Source: JAIYDQ01 sp034408855
GTDB lineage: Bacteria; Planctomycetota; Planctomycetia; Pirellulales; Pirellulaceae
Length of the DNA stretch: 53,209 nucleotides
Direction of reading: 5' to 3'
Assembly (NCBI GenBank): GCA_034408855.1
Contig: JAWXCK010000122.1
Span: forward strand, 1-53,209
The notes under the pieces are model-generated. The model was not told where the DNA came from, did not search any database, and worked only from the letters and a program-made list of their open reading frames with translations. Position 1 is the first letter of the stretch. Every line of letters begins with the position of its first letter. A program made the position numbers and the translations under genes. Positions 43,553 through 52,900 of the stretch are shown here, one piece after another.

Positions 43553-44278
43553 TCAGACGGTAATGGTCTGATTAGAAAATAATTCCGATAACTGCTTTAG
43601 TCTATCACGACATAGGCCGTTAGTGCGAGAGCCATCTTGGCAAGCTGCACCGCGAACTCCGATGACTTCTGCTCCAAACGTACGTGCTTCTTCCAGTTCG
43701 TCGATGTGCAAAGAGCCCGCGATCGACAGCCGCACCCCGTTGGCCAGCCCATTTTTTACCAGCTTCTGAATCGCTTGCGGGGAATACCAATCCCAAAGTC
43801 GACCTGCACGTTTATCGAACGTGTCGATCAAGATATATTGACTTTCGAGGGAAACGGCCATATCGAGAGTCTCGTTCCAACTCGGCGAACAGGCGAGCTG
43901 GCAATCTGCATAATGAACGAGGATTAGCTTGTTCTTTGCCGCTAATTTCGCCGCGAGTTCCTGAACACGCTCTTGCCAGTCATCCCGATCCGAACAACCG
44001 GCCAAAGCGACTTTAACAAAATCAAACTCTTTTGCAATTGGAAGTACTTCCGTCCAAGCTTCTTCCAGCAACTCGCCCAAAGCTATGCTTAAAAACGATC
44101 GATTTCGATCGATTGTTCGACTTGCCAATTCGTAAAAGGCCTCCGCTTCGTTGCGAGAAGGACATCCGAGCGAACCTGCCGCTGGGTTTTTGAGGTCAAG
44201 CCAATCGAAGCCCATCCCAGCGACGGTTTTTAGTTCGTCAGCAGATTGCAGGCTAATGAGGATTCTCTTGGTAAGCAT
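43553..44278 (-). CDS. mfnB: (5-formylfuran-3-yl)methyl phosphate synthase (MfnB family)
   Basis: MfnB condenses two glyceraldehyde-3-phosphate molecules into the furan precursor of methanofuran. The 241-residue TIM-barrel protein has WLDLKNPAAGSLGCPS with the Schiff-base lysine (Lys30), VKVALAG with Lys89, IDTFDKRAG with Asp152 and Lys156, and VRGAACQDGSRTNGLC at the phosphate-binding end. The spacing of these residues matches the archaeal enzyme as I recall it. Planctomycetes are known to use tetrahydromethanopterin and methanofuran C1 carriers, so the call is plausible. It lies between a glycosyltransferase gene (37 bp) and a small gene (22 bp). No other methanofuran gene is in the window. 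Confidence 0.85.
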   Translation of the reverse strand: MLTKRILISLQSADELKTVAGMGFDWLDLKNPAAGSLGCPSRNEAEAFYELASRTIDRNRSFLSIALGELLEEAWTEVLPIAKEFDFVKVALAGCSDRDDWQERVQELAAKLAAKNKLILVHYADCQLACSPSWNETLDMAVSLESQYILIDTFDKRAGRLWDWYSPQAIQKLVKNGLANGVRLSIAGSLHIDELEEARTFGAEVIGVRGAACQDGSRTNGLCRDRLKQLSELFSNQTITV

Positions 44279-44315
44279 ATTGAAAGTCTAGCATGTTGGC
44301 ATGTTGAAGCCAAAC

Positions 44316-45500
44316 CTAGTCTTTCGATTCTGCAACCGACTTGTTGGAACATTTTTTGAACAGTTCCATCCATTGTTTGGCTGCGTTTTCGATGTAATTC
44401 GAGGCGACCCATTCTTGCCGAGCGATTTCGGCTCGATCCTGCCATCGCGCTAGGTCGCTGAGCCAATCGTGGATCGCAATTTCAAAATTTGGCTGAGTCG
44501 CCTCTTTCAACAATTGCGGATGGAGGACGCTAGGCATCGCATTTCGATAAGGAGACGATTCGAGCGCGATGATCGGAATTCCAGCCGCAATGGCCGTCGG
44601 CAAAATAAATTCGTTGCCAGCTCGCGGGGACGGGCAAACAATTGCGTCTGCTACTTGGAACAGCTCCTCTAAATTGTCAAAGACACTATGAAACAAGATT
44701 TCATGATGCTGCGCAGCGTCCTTGACGATGGTGTGGAGGTTTGCGATGGCTCTCCCTTCGCCAACCAACCAGAGTCGAAAATTGCGGTTTTTGTCGAGCT
44801 GTGCAATCGCTGCCTTGATGAGCGGCTCAAGACCTGCGTTCTCATCGAATGCTCCGACATAGAGCAACAGCTTTGTGTCCTTGGGCAGCAACATGTCTTG
44901 GTTGATTGTTCGAAGCGACTCAGCCGCGGCTCGACGTATTTCTGGGTCGTAGTGCATCGTGGACCATGAAACATCGGGGATGCGTGCGATGCGTTCGGCT
45001 GGAACACCAGAACTTTGGAGCTGTCGATGAGCCATCGCATTGGGCGCAATTACTTGATCAGCTTGTCGGCAACCATCCACCGCTTGACTAATAGCCGACA
45101 GCGATTGCAATCCATTCGCGAACGATTGTACGATTCCTGCATATCGAGCGATCAACGGAATCTTGTCGCGGACGCTGCGCGATCCGATTTGATGCAACAG
45201 CGACTCGGATTCATCGACGTAGATCGCGTCGAAATGATGTCGATGCTTGACGATCCAGCTTGCGATGTTTCGCAAGAACAACGTTTCCGTCCATGACGAC
45301 TTGGGGCCCGGTAGGAGCCGAACAACCTTGACCTCGAGACAATCCGACTCGGCCGGCCAGGACGAATGCCATCGACTTGTGAGAACCGTTACTTCGACTC
45401 CGCCACGTTGAAGATTCGATGCCCACCTCAGCAGTCGATAGCAGCTCTCATCGCATAAGGGCCAAAAACGTCGTGTAACGATCAATAGCCTTTGCTTCAT
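44316..45500 (-). CDS. Glycosyltransferase, GT4-like
   Basis: The 394-residue protein has the GT-B arrangement of family 4 glycosyltransferases: LLIVTRRFWPLCDE at the N-terminus, ARYAG, then LLYVGAFDENAGLEPLIKA, LWLVGEGRAI, and the sugar-donor segment CPSPRAGNEFILPTAIAAG. Instead of the usual E-x7-E motif it has NEFILPTAIA, so the first Glu is replaced or shifted. The substrate is unknown. It overlaps the hpt stop by 4 nt and precedes mfnB by 37 bp. Confidence 0.85.
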   Translation of the reverse strand: MKQRLLIVTRRFWPLCDESCYRLLRWASNLQRGGVEVTVLTSRWHSSWPAESDCLEVKVVRLLPGPKSSWTETLFLRNIASWIVKHRHHFDAIYVDESESLLHQIGSRSVRDKIPLIARYAGIVQSFANGLQSLSAISQAVDGCRQADQVIAPNAMAHRQLQSSGVPAERIARIPDVSWSTMHYDPEIRRAAAESLRTINQDMLLPKDTKLLLYVGAFDENAGLEPLIKAAIAQLDKNRNFRLWLVGEGRAIANLHTIVKDAAQHHEILFHSVFDNLEELFQVADAIVCPSPRAGNEFILPTAIAAGIPIIALESSPYRNAMPSVLHPQLLKEATQPNFEIAIHDWLSDLARWQDRAEIARQEWVASNYIENAAKQWMELFKKCSNKSVAESKD

Positions 45501-46030
45501 ACTGTCGGATGGGCCAATAGATCGGCCTTCTCCATCACTCCTACGTAAGGCAAGTTGCGATACAAATCTTGGTAATCCAAACCGTAGCCGACAACGAACT
45601 CGTCGGGAATTTTAAATACAAAGTAGTCAGGCTCGAGCGGGAACGTTTGACGCCCCTCTTTATACAATAGCACCACGCTGCTCAGCGATGCAGGTTGCAT
45701 CTGTTTCAATCGTTCAGTCACTTTCGAAAGTGTTTTGCCGGTATCGAAAATGTCATCGATCAGCAAACAGTCGCGCCCTTTTATGTCGAGCATGGCGCTG
45801 TCATCCAACGTGAGATCCCCCGATTCCATTCCACCGCGATACGAGCTTGCTTGAATCAAACTAACCCGAATCGGCATCTCTAAACGCCGGATGAGATCGG
45901 CTAGCATCACGAGGGAACCTGTCATGATTGCAATGAACGTAATCGGGCGATTTTGATACTCTTGGGTTAATCGGTTGGCTAGCTCGGCAATTCCGGCTTG
46001 CAACTGCTGCTCAGATAATAAAATTTTCAC
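45497..46030 (-). CDS. hpt: Hypoxanthine phosphoribosyltransferase
   Basis: Hpt salvages hypoxanthine and guanine with PRPP to IMP and GMP. The 177-residue protein has the PRPP-binding DCLLIDDIFDTGKTL, the flexible-loop SYRGGMESGD and the base-contacting PDEFVVGYGLDYQDLYRNLPYVG. The length is normal and the start is ATG. Its stop overlaps the glycosyltransferase start by 4 nt, so the two are translationally coupled. Confidence 0.95.
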   Translation of the reverse strand: MKILLSEQQLQAGIAELANRLTQEYQNRPITFIAIMTGSLVMLADLIRRLEMPIRVSLIQASSYRGGMESGDLTLDDSAMLDIKGRDCLLIDDIFDTGKTLSKVTERLKQMQPASLSSVVLLYKEGRQTFPLEPDYFVFKIPDEFVVGYGLDYQDLYRNLPYVGVMEKADLLAHPTV

Positions 46031-46262
46031 GGTTCGTGTAGACTAATAGTTCAAGCGTGGTTGGATTGCAATGCGATGTGCAATATCTTGACGGTTAGCG
46101 CGTCCTCCTGCAATCGTAGGGTGCAAGGTTTCGCAACTTCCTGACTGACGGAGTTCTATCGGAGCTTTGGGGACGCCGTTCTGGATACTTTCGGAATTGT
46201 AGGTATTAACTTCTACTTCATTATCGCTTAAAATACCTACACCAACTATCTGCTTATTCACT

Positions 46263-46913
46263 ATGACAAGTTTTTCCATCATTCTTGCTCTCGGCCCCAT
46301 CGCGGTCTATAGCATCGTTCTTGGGATGCTGCACGCTCGGAAGCATCCGAAGGTTGTTTCGGGTAGTCGTGATTTAGCGTGTCTCGGATTGGCGATGATC
46401 GGACTTTACATCGTCGGTCCCGCTCAGTTGTTCTTCCCACAAGCCGCCTTCAATGTGTTTGGGGTGAGCGTCTGGATTGTTCTCGTCATTCTCTACTTGT
46501 TCAGCCTGCTCTTTGCTATCCTCAACACAAATCCGCGTCTGGTCGTATTTGGAATGGATGTCGATGCATTAACGGAACATGCCGATCGGTCGTTGCTGCA
46601 GTTAGACCCAGGAACGAGATGGTTGGGGCTCTCCTTTATCGCACCTAATTTGGGAATTCAAGGTATCGTTGAATCGGCTGGCCATGGGAGGATTAGCCAT
46701 ATTACGGCGACGAAGCGCGAGCAAAACGTAGGTGGCTGGATCGCGTTTGAACGAGCCCTCTCGACAAATCTAAAAAGCGTCGAGTTTGCCAGCGATACGA
46801 CCGATCATCGTTGGTTCGCGTTGGGTTTTGCCTTGCTTGGACTGATCGGTTACGCTTTGTTTAGCCATCCCACATCGATTGCGCAGGGACTGCGCGACGT
46901 TCTGCGATACTAA
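46263..46913 (+). CDS. Conserved small membrane protein, unknown function
   Basis: The 216-residue protein has three hydrophobic segments in its first 90 residues (ILALGPIAVYSIVLGML, LGLAMIGLYIVGPAQLFF, WIVLVILYLFSLLFAI) and one near the C-terminus (FALGFALLGLIGYALF). Between them lies a soluble domain of about 100 residues without a known motif. It is divergent from hpt, with 232 bp between them. I do not recognise the family. Confidence 0.65.
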   Translation: MTSFSIILALGPIAVYSIVLGMLHARKHPKVVSGSRDLACLGLAMIGLYIVGPAQLFFPQAAFNVFGVSVWIVLVILYLFSLLFAILNTNPRLVVFGMDVDALTEHADRSLLQLDPGTRWLGLSFIAPNLGIQGIVESAGHGRISHITATKREQNVGGWIAFERALSTNLKSVEFASDTTDHRWFALGFALLGLIGYALFSHPTSIAQGLRDVLRY

Positions 46914-46951
46914 TTCCCAAACAATTTTTCCCAAACAATTTTTCCACGTAG

Positions 46952-47011
46952 CTCGGTCTCTCCGAGACCGAGAATCAAAGCAGTTGGTGAGTCTCGGAGA
47001 GACTCACCAAC
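46952..47011. repeat. Paired perfect hairpins with TCC/GGA triloops
   Basis: CTCGGTCTC-TCC-GAGACCGAG (46952-46972) is followed by GTTGGTGAGTCTC-GGA-GAGACTCACCAAC (46983-47011), each a perfect stem. The GTCTCTCCGAGAC core of the first is the reverse complement of the core of the second. The design is the same as at 28997-29079. It lies between two plus-strand genes. Confidence 0.85.
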
Positions 47012-47091
47012 GTGTTTAGAAAAAACGCTACACTGAATACCTGAATTGAATTTGTTCTTCATCAACGTTACCGAATAAAAGGTTGTCTAGG

Positions 47092-48078
47092 TTGAATAAG
47101 CCACTTATTGCGATCATCGATTGGGCTCAGTCACCACTCGACGACTCCGACTCGGACGTCGAACGAAAGATTGTCGGTGAACATGCCGAAGTGAAACGCT
47201 TCCTCTGCTCGAATGACGACGACTTTAACGATGAGATTTGCAATGCGGAGGCTTTGATCGTTTGGCACAACACCCCGATTACCGAAGCCGGCATTTCCAG
47301 GCTGCGCAAGTGCCAAGCCTTGATTAGAAATGGTGTTGGTTTCGATTCCGTCGATATTCAAGCAGCTTTTCGCTGTGGCATTCCCGTTTGCAACGTCCCC
47401 GACTATGGCACCGAAGAGGTCGCGGACCATGCAATCGCGCTAGCGATGGCCTTATGCCGCCAGCTATTTCCGCTCGACGCCGAAGCCAAGCAACTTGGTT
47501 GGGTGATTCGAATCCAACCGAAACTGCGACGCATTCGCGAGTTGATATTCGGCGTGGTTGGTCTTGGCCGTATCGGGACTGCCACCGCACTTCGAGCCAA
47601 AGCTTTGGGTTTTCAAGTTTGGTTCTATGATCCGTATCTTGCCAATGGAATCGATAAGGCGATAGGCATTTCTCGCGCACGATCGTTGGAGGAACTGCTT
47701 GCAAAAACCGACGTCCTTTCGATCCATTGTCCGCTCAACGAAGAAACGCATCGCTTGATCGCAGAGGAAGAGCTGGCGATCATGAAACCGTCCGCCTTCG
47801 TCGTCAATACGGCTCGCGGTGCTATCATCAAAAAATCAGCGATCCTTACCGCGTTACGGTTAGGACGATTGGCCGGCGCGGGGCTCGATGTCGTGGAAGA
47901 CGAACCACTCAAAACGAACGAAGAAGCCGTGACTCCCAATTTAATTGTGACATGCCACGCCGCCTTTTGCAGTGTGGAATCAAAAATCGAAATGCGATCA
48001 ACGTCCGCGAGAATCGCACTTGCGGCAATTCTCGGAAAGCCGATCGAGAACGTCGTCAACAGCGTCCGTCATGTCTAG
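47092..48078 (+). CDS. CtBP-like D-isomer-specific 2-hydroxyacid dehydrogenase
   Basis: The protein of about 328 residues has the 2-hydroxyacid dehydrogenase fold. The NAD-binding motif is VVGLGRIGTATALRAKALG. The substrate-side Arg is in VNTARGAII, the Glu is in VVEDEPL, and CHAAFCS replaces the usual GH. The region RNGVGFDSVDI, then CNVPDYGTEEVADHAI, resembles the C-terminal binding protein subgroup. I start at TTG 47092, since AAAAGG (47077-47082) lies 9 nt upstream; a TTG at 47083 would abut it. It reduces or oxidises an unknown 2-oxo/2-hydroxy acid. Confidence 0.85.
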   Translation: MNKPLIAIIDWAQSPLDDSDSDVERKIVGEHAEVKRFLCSNDDDFNDEICNAEALIVWHNTPITEAGISRLRKCQALIRNGVGFDSVDIQAAFRCGIPVCNVPDYGTEEVADHAIALAMALCRQLFPLDAEAKQLGWVIRIQPKLRRIRELIFGVVGLGRIGTATALRAKALGFQVWFYDPYLANGIDKAIGISRARSLEELLAKTDVLSIHCPLNEETHRLIAEEELAIMKPSAFVVNTARGAIIKKSAILTALRLGRLAGAGLDVVEDEPLKTNEEAVTPNLIVTCHAAFCSVESKIEMRSTSARIALAAILGKPIENVVNSVRHV

Positions 48079-48118
48079 TGTCATTGTCCAGATTAGAAAT
48101 TGGCGTTCGCTTGATCAG

Positions 48119-48139
48119 CCGGAACGCGCTAGCGTCCGG
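48119..48139. repeat. REP-like hairpin CCGGAACGC...GCGTCCGG
   Basis: The stem of eight pairs has one bulged A and a GCTA loop. This palindrome is, from memory, among the commonest intergenic elements in Rhodopirellula-type genomes. It is the first of three hairpins between the convergent dehydrogenase and sulfatase genes. Confidence 0.7.
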
Positions 48140-48176
48140 TTTCCTAGCAATTTGCGTGACCCGGACATTTCATAAC

Positions 48177-48193
48177 CCGAGGCGGAGCCTCGG
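48177..48193. repeat. Hairpin CCGAGGC-GGA-GCCTCGG
   Basis: A perfect 7-bp stem encloses a GGA triloop. It lies 7 bp before the larger hairpin at 48201 and shares the GGA-loop design seen at 29063 and 46983. Confidence 0.7.
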
Positions 48194-48200
48194 AAGCGGT

Positions 48201-48236
48201 GCGTTCCCAGGCAGGAGCCTGGGAACGCGCGTTTTT
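48201..48236 (+). terminator. 12-bp hairpin followed by a T run
   Basis: GCGTTCCCAGGC (48201-48212) pairs perfectly with GCCTGGGAACGC (48217-48228) around AGGA. On the plus strand five T follow at 48232-48236. It could end the transcript of the dehydrogenase gene, and it lies about 15 bp from the sulfatase stop on the other strand. Its sequence is REP-like. Confidence 0.65.
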
Positions 48237-48249
48237 GCGTAATCCTTGC

Positions 48250-49827
48250 CTATATCGTTGCTTTTTTATTTTTATTTTTGTCTTTGTCTTTGACTTTATT
48301 TTTGTCTTTGTTCGGCTTTGACGCGGGGCGCGGAATCGAAGGTAGATCGTCCGAAGGCTGGTTCGAGAATCGATAGGGATCGTCAAGCCGGCGCATCTCG
48401 GATAGCAACAATGCCTGCATCTCAGTAAGCTTTTCGGCGAATTGCGAATCGCTTGCAAGATTCGTTTGACGCGGCGATGGTGCAGATCCCACCAAACTAA
48501 CCGTCGAATGCTCGTGATGCTGCGACAGAAGCTCGCCTGGGTTCTCGGCTAAATTGAAAAGCTGTGTTTCACGGACTTTGCGGTCTGGCGATTCGTATTG
48601 GATAAGTTTCCAATCGCCCTTTTTCACGCAACGCATTCCTGGTTTGTCGCCGCCGCTGTAAGCACCGTATAAAACTTCGCGAATTGCTGGCTTCTTGCCG
48701 TCGAGTACCGACTTGAAGCTGACGCCTTCGTTCGACTCAGGAGCCGCGATGCCAGCCAAATCGCAGAGCGTTGCAAGCACATCCAATAAATAGACGTTGC
48801 CTTCAACGCGACTGTTCGCCGCTACGCCGGGCCCGGCAACAATGAACGGTATTCGCCAAGTGTGCTGATACAGATTCTGTTTACCGGTCAGCCCATGCCG
48901 GCCAATCGACATGCCGTGGTCGGCCGTATAAATGACGTAGGTATTGTCGAGTTGGCCCATCGCTTTGAGTTTTTCTAAGACGCGACCAATTTGAATATCG
49001 ATGTTCTCACTGCAAGCGAACTGGCGTCCAATCTCATTTCGGATACTCGCCTCGTCGCGACGCTTCCATACACCGCTAACCGAGACTTCATCGCGAACAT
49101 CCGAATGCGTCGTGTCGAACGGATGGGCCGGTAGGTAGTTTATCGGCAGCGGAGGTTGCTTCGCATGCATCGGCGGTGGGGCAGATTGATCGGTATGATT
49201 GGTCGCTCCATATTTTGCTAATAATTCAGGTGTTCCATCGCGAGTATCATGCGGGTGCGAAAAACCATAGTAAATAAGAAACGGCTTCGTGTCTTTGTCA
49301 GCTTCGCGTTGTTCAAGATACTCCATCACACGATCACCATGCCAAGCACTCCCGGTTTCCGATGTGCCGCCACGTTTTGACGCGTCGTGGCGTACCGTAA
49401 AGAGTTTGTTGGCAGCTTCATAACTGTTACCCGTCTTGCAAGTTCGCATGGTCGCAAACCCATTGCGATTAAAGACGGCGGGAATCGTCTGCTCTTCCAG
49501 TTTCGGAGGACTCAATTTTGCTCCGAAGGGCGCCGGTGGCAAATGCCAAAGCGTTCTCCCACTCATGATCATGTGTCTCGACGGCATGCATACTGCCCCG
49601 ATAAAAGAACCCATTTGATAGGCCCCGTCAAAAACCATACCGCGGGCCGCTAAACCTTCGATGTTGGGGGCATCGAGCGTCGATTTAGGATTGTAAAATT
49701 TGAAATCAAATGGCGACTGGTCGTCCACCAAGATAAAAAGAAAATTAGGGCGAGCCTCGGCCGATAAAGCAGGAATTGTCATCACTGCTGACGACAAAAG
49801 TAACGCAATCAAGAAGATGTTTTTCAT
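48250..49827 (-). CDS. Secreted sulfatase
   Basis: The 525-residue protein has a signal peptide (IFLIALLLSSAVMTIPALSA) and the sulfatase core. Asp35 and Asp36 in ILVDDQ bind calcium, and Cys80 in CMPSR is the residue converted to formylglycine. YTADHGMSIGRHGLTGKQNLYQ is the second signature. It should release sulfate from a sulfated polysaccharide or similar substrate outside the cytoplasm. The C-terminus is unusual: a run of Lys, Asp and Asn (KDKNKVKDKDKNKNKK) encoded by T-rich sequence on the other strand. The enzyme class is firm; the substrate is unknown. Confidence 0.93.
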   Translation of the reverse strand: MKNIFLIALLLSSAVMTIPALSAEARPNFLFILVDDQSPFDFKFYNPKSTLDAPNIEGLAARGMVFDGAYQMGSFIGAVCMPSRHMIMSGRTLWHLPPAPFGAKLSPPKLEEQTIPAVFNRNGFATMRTCKTGNSYEAANKLFTVRHDASKRGGTSETGSAWHGDRVMEYLEQREADKDTKPFLIYYGFSHPHDTRDGTPELLAKYGATNHTDQSAPPPMHAKQPPLPINYLPAHPFDTTHSDVRDEVSVSGVWKRRDEASIRNEIGRQFACSENIDIQIGRVLEKLKAMGQLDNTYVIYTADHGMSIGRHGLTGKQNLYQHTWRIPFIVAGPGVAANSRVEGNVYLLDVLATLCDLAGIAAPESNEGVSFKSVLDGKKPAIREVLYGAYSGGDKPGMRCVKKGDWKLIQYESPDRKVRETQLFNLAENPGELLSQHHEHSTVSLVGSAPSPRQTNLASDSQFAEKLTEMQALLLSEMRRLDDPYRFSNQPSDDLPSIPRPASKPNKDKNKVKDKDKNKNKKATI

Positions 49828-49923
49828 TTTTCCACCAAGTGAATATATGTGCGACGTGAATGATGAGTGAGCAATTGTGAGTAAGGTACAAGATTATAGA
49901 TAGAGGCGTTCAGCGAGAAGTGT

Positions 49924-49950
49924 CGATTTTCGATTGTTCATCGAAAATCG
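49924..49950. repeat. Perfect 11-bp hairpin at the dnaE2 3' end
   Basis: CGATTTTCGAT (49924-49934) pairs with ATCGAAAATCG (49940-49950) around TGTTC. The right arm lies within the last codons of dnaE2. There is no T run after it, so it may be a weak terminator or an mRNA-protecting stem. Confidence 0.55.
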
Positions 49951-52900
49951 CGGGATTCGATTTTTAGTCCGGAAACATATTGACTCAGGTCTTCGATTCT
50001 ACCAGCAACGATGTGAATTACGCTTTGTCGACTTTCGAGTACCCCATGCACCAGCCAAGCATTTGACTGCTTGCAGACCGGATAGAATCGTTCCCAAACG
50101 GTTGGGCGGATCACCAAATTCATCGAACCTGTTTCATCCTCTAACGTGACAAACGTAATCCCTTTCGCCGTGCTGGGACGCTGTCGCAATAGAACGAGGC
50201 CAGCCACGTGAACAAATCGACCATGCGGAATCGACGAAAGTTTCTCAGCCGTTGTAACGCGAAGTCGCTCTAACTCAGGGCGGCAAAACTCGATCGGATG
50301 TCCGCGAAGCGATAGTCCTGTTGAAGCATAGTCGGCATAAACTTGCTCGAGTGGTTGCATCGGGGTGAGAGATTCCGGCGCTGGCTCGTCATCATCGGTC
50401 CCGGCGAAATCGAAGAGCGGTGATTCTTTCCCCGATCGATCGATGGCCAGCGACTGCCAAAGGGCGGCTCGTCGGTCGCCGGCAATCGATTCTAAAACGC
50501 CGCTGTTGGCCAAAAGCGTTACCGCTCCTTGTCCGATGCGTGTTCGTCGCATTAAGTCGTTCGAGTCGCGATAGATCCCGGTTCTTGTACGATGTTCCAC
50601 GATCGGCTGAGCTGTTGCTTCGCCAAGGCCATCGACCATGCGAAGTCCCAATCGCAACGCATAGCGACTCGAAGCGTCGTTTGCGATCGGTTCGAGGGTG
50701 CAATCCCAATCGCTCGAGTTGATATCGACACCGCGTACTTCGACGCCATGTTTGATCGCATCCTGAACGAGTTGCGATGGCGCGTAAAATCCGAGCGGCT
50801 GGCTATTGAGCAGGGAAGCGCAAAAGACTGCCGGATAGTAGTGTTTTAGCCAGCAAGACACATAGACCAAGAGCGCGAAGCTGGCTGCATGCGATTCGGG
50901 AAATCCATACTCTCCGAATCCGCGAAGTTGCATGAAGACATTTTCAGCAAACGCTTGGCTTAACCCGCGCGCCAGCATCCCATCGATCAGCTTGCGTCGG
51001 AACTGGTCTATCAAACCCGGACGCCGCCAAGCTGCCATCGCCCGTCGTAACTGATCGGCTTCGCCTGGCGTAAAACCGGCTGCGACGACGGCTAGTCTCA
51101 TGGCTTGTTCTTGAAAGATCGGGACGCCAAGCGTCTTCGATAGGACGTGCGCAATCTCCGGAGTCGGATACTCTGGTTGAATACCCGTCTGTCGAGCTTG
51201 AAGGTACGGATGAACCATCTGACCTTGGATGGGGCCTGGTCGAACGATTGCAACTTCGATTACTAAATCGTAAAACGTTCGCGGCTTCAAGCGAGGCAGC
51301 ATGCTCATCTGAGCACGGCTTTCAATCTGAAAGACGCCGATCGTATCGGCACGGCAAATCATGTCGTAAACCGCCGAGTCTTCTTGGGGGATGCTTGCCA
51401 ACGTGTGCGGTGTTTGATGGTGACTTGCAAGAAAATCAAAACTCCGATGAATGGCCGATAGCATGCCCAGCGCCAGACAATCAACCTTTAAAATCCCCAG
51501 TTCATCGAGATCATTCTTGTCCCATTGAATGACCGTTCTCCCTGCCATCGCCGCATTTTCGATCGGACATAATTCGCAAAGCGGGCCTTGCGTCATCACC
51601 ATCCCGCCGGTGTGCTGTGAAAGATGCCTTGGAAAACCGATCAAGGTCTGAGTCAAATAAAGGAAACGTTTTCCAACTTCGGATTCTGGTTCCAAGCCAC
51701 CCATTTTGCAGCGTTCGGCTAACGATTCGGAACCACTTCGACCGTCGACGACCTTCGATAACGCATCGATTCGATCGAGCGAAATCCCGAGGGCTTTACC
51801 GCAATCCCGCACAGCCGATCGAGTCCGATAGGTAATCACCGTCGCCGTCATTCCAGCTCGATCGCGACCATATTTTTCGTAGATGTATTGAAGGACTTCT
51901 TCGCGTCGCTGGTGCTCAAAGTCGACATCGATATCAGGAGCTTCACCGCGTTCTCGGCTAATGAATCGTTCGAATAATAAATCGAGTTCGTTTGGGTCGA
52001 CGCTGGTAACGCCAAGGCAGTAGCAGACGACGCTATTGGCGGCCGAACCACGTCCTTGGCAGAGGATGCCTCGCGATCGAGCAAATCGTACAAGATCCCA
52101 AACAGTCAAGAAATATGCTTCGTAGTGGAGTTCTTCGATCAATTGAAATTCGTGCCTAAGCAAACCGATGATTTTCTCGGGCACGCCATCGGGATACCTT
52201 CGCTTCGCGCCTTGCCAAGCAAGCTGTTTCAAATGCTCGATCGCGGTCGTGCCGGACGGCGCGCTTTCCAACGGATACTCGTACCGCAGCGAGTCCAATT
52301 GAAACGAACACCGCTGTGCGACTTCGATGGTTCGTTCGATGGCTGCTGGATGTTTTGAATAGAGTCGTTTTAACGGCTCGATCGATCGAAGCGAAAATTG
52401 CGAGTTGGGCGGGCGGGCTGCGGCAGCTTCGGCGATCGTCTTTCCACTTGCGATCGCCAATAGTAAATCGTGCATCAGCATCCGCTCCGGGACGTGATAG
52501 TGAACATCGCCGGCAGCTAAGAGCGGTACTTTTGAATCGATAGAGTATTGAATATGGCGTTCAAGCTTACTGGCATCGTCGACGCCTAAATGTAAGTGCG
52601 AAAGCAAATATCCTCGATCACCAAAGAGTTCGCGAAAGCGATCGAGCCATTGCCCCCACGCTGCGTCTTCGATCAAAGCGGGTTGGGTCGATTCAGAGAT
52701 TGCGTCCGACGCATTGGGACGCATCGGTTGCGGCTGCCGCAACATCATTCCCGCCAGCAGACCATCGGAGTAACTTGATAGATCATTCCACGAAAGTTCA
52801 CACATCCCTTTGGGACAGCGAGATCGTCCTAGGGTAATGAGGCGGCATAGTCGACCATAGGCGGCGCGATCGGATGGCCAAACGACCATCGGTGGACCAT

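Noticed and set aside
46043..46300. Open frame of 85 codons on the minus strand between hpt and the membrane protein gene
   Set aside because: It overlaps the start of a better gene, has no ribosome-binding site I can see, and its composition is not protein-like.
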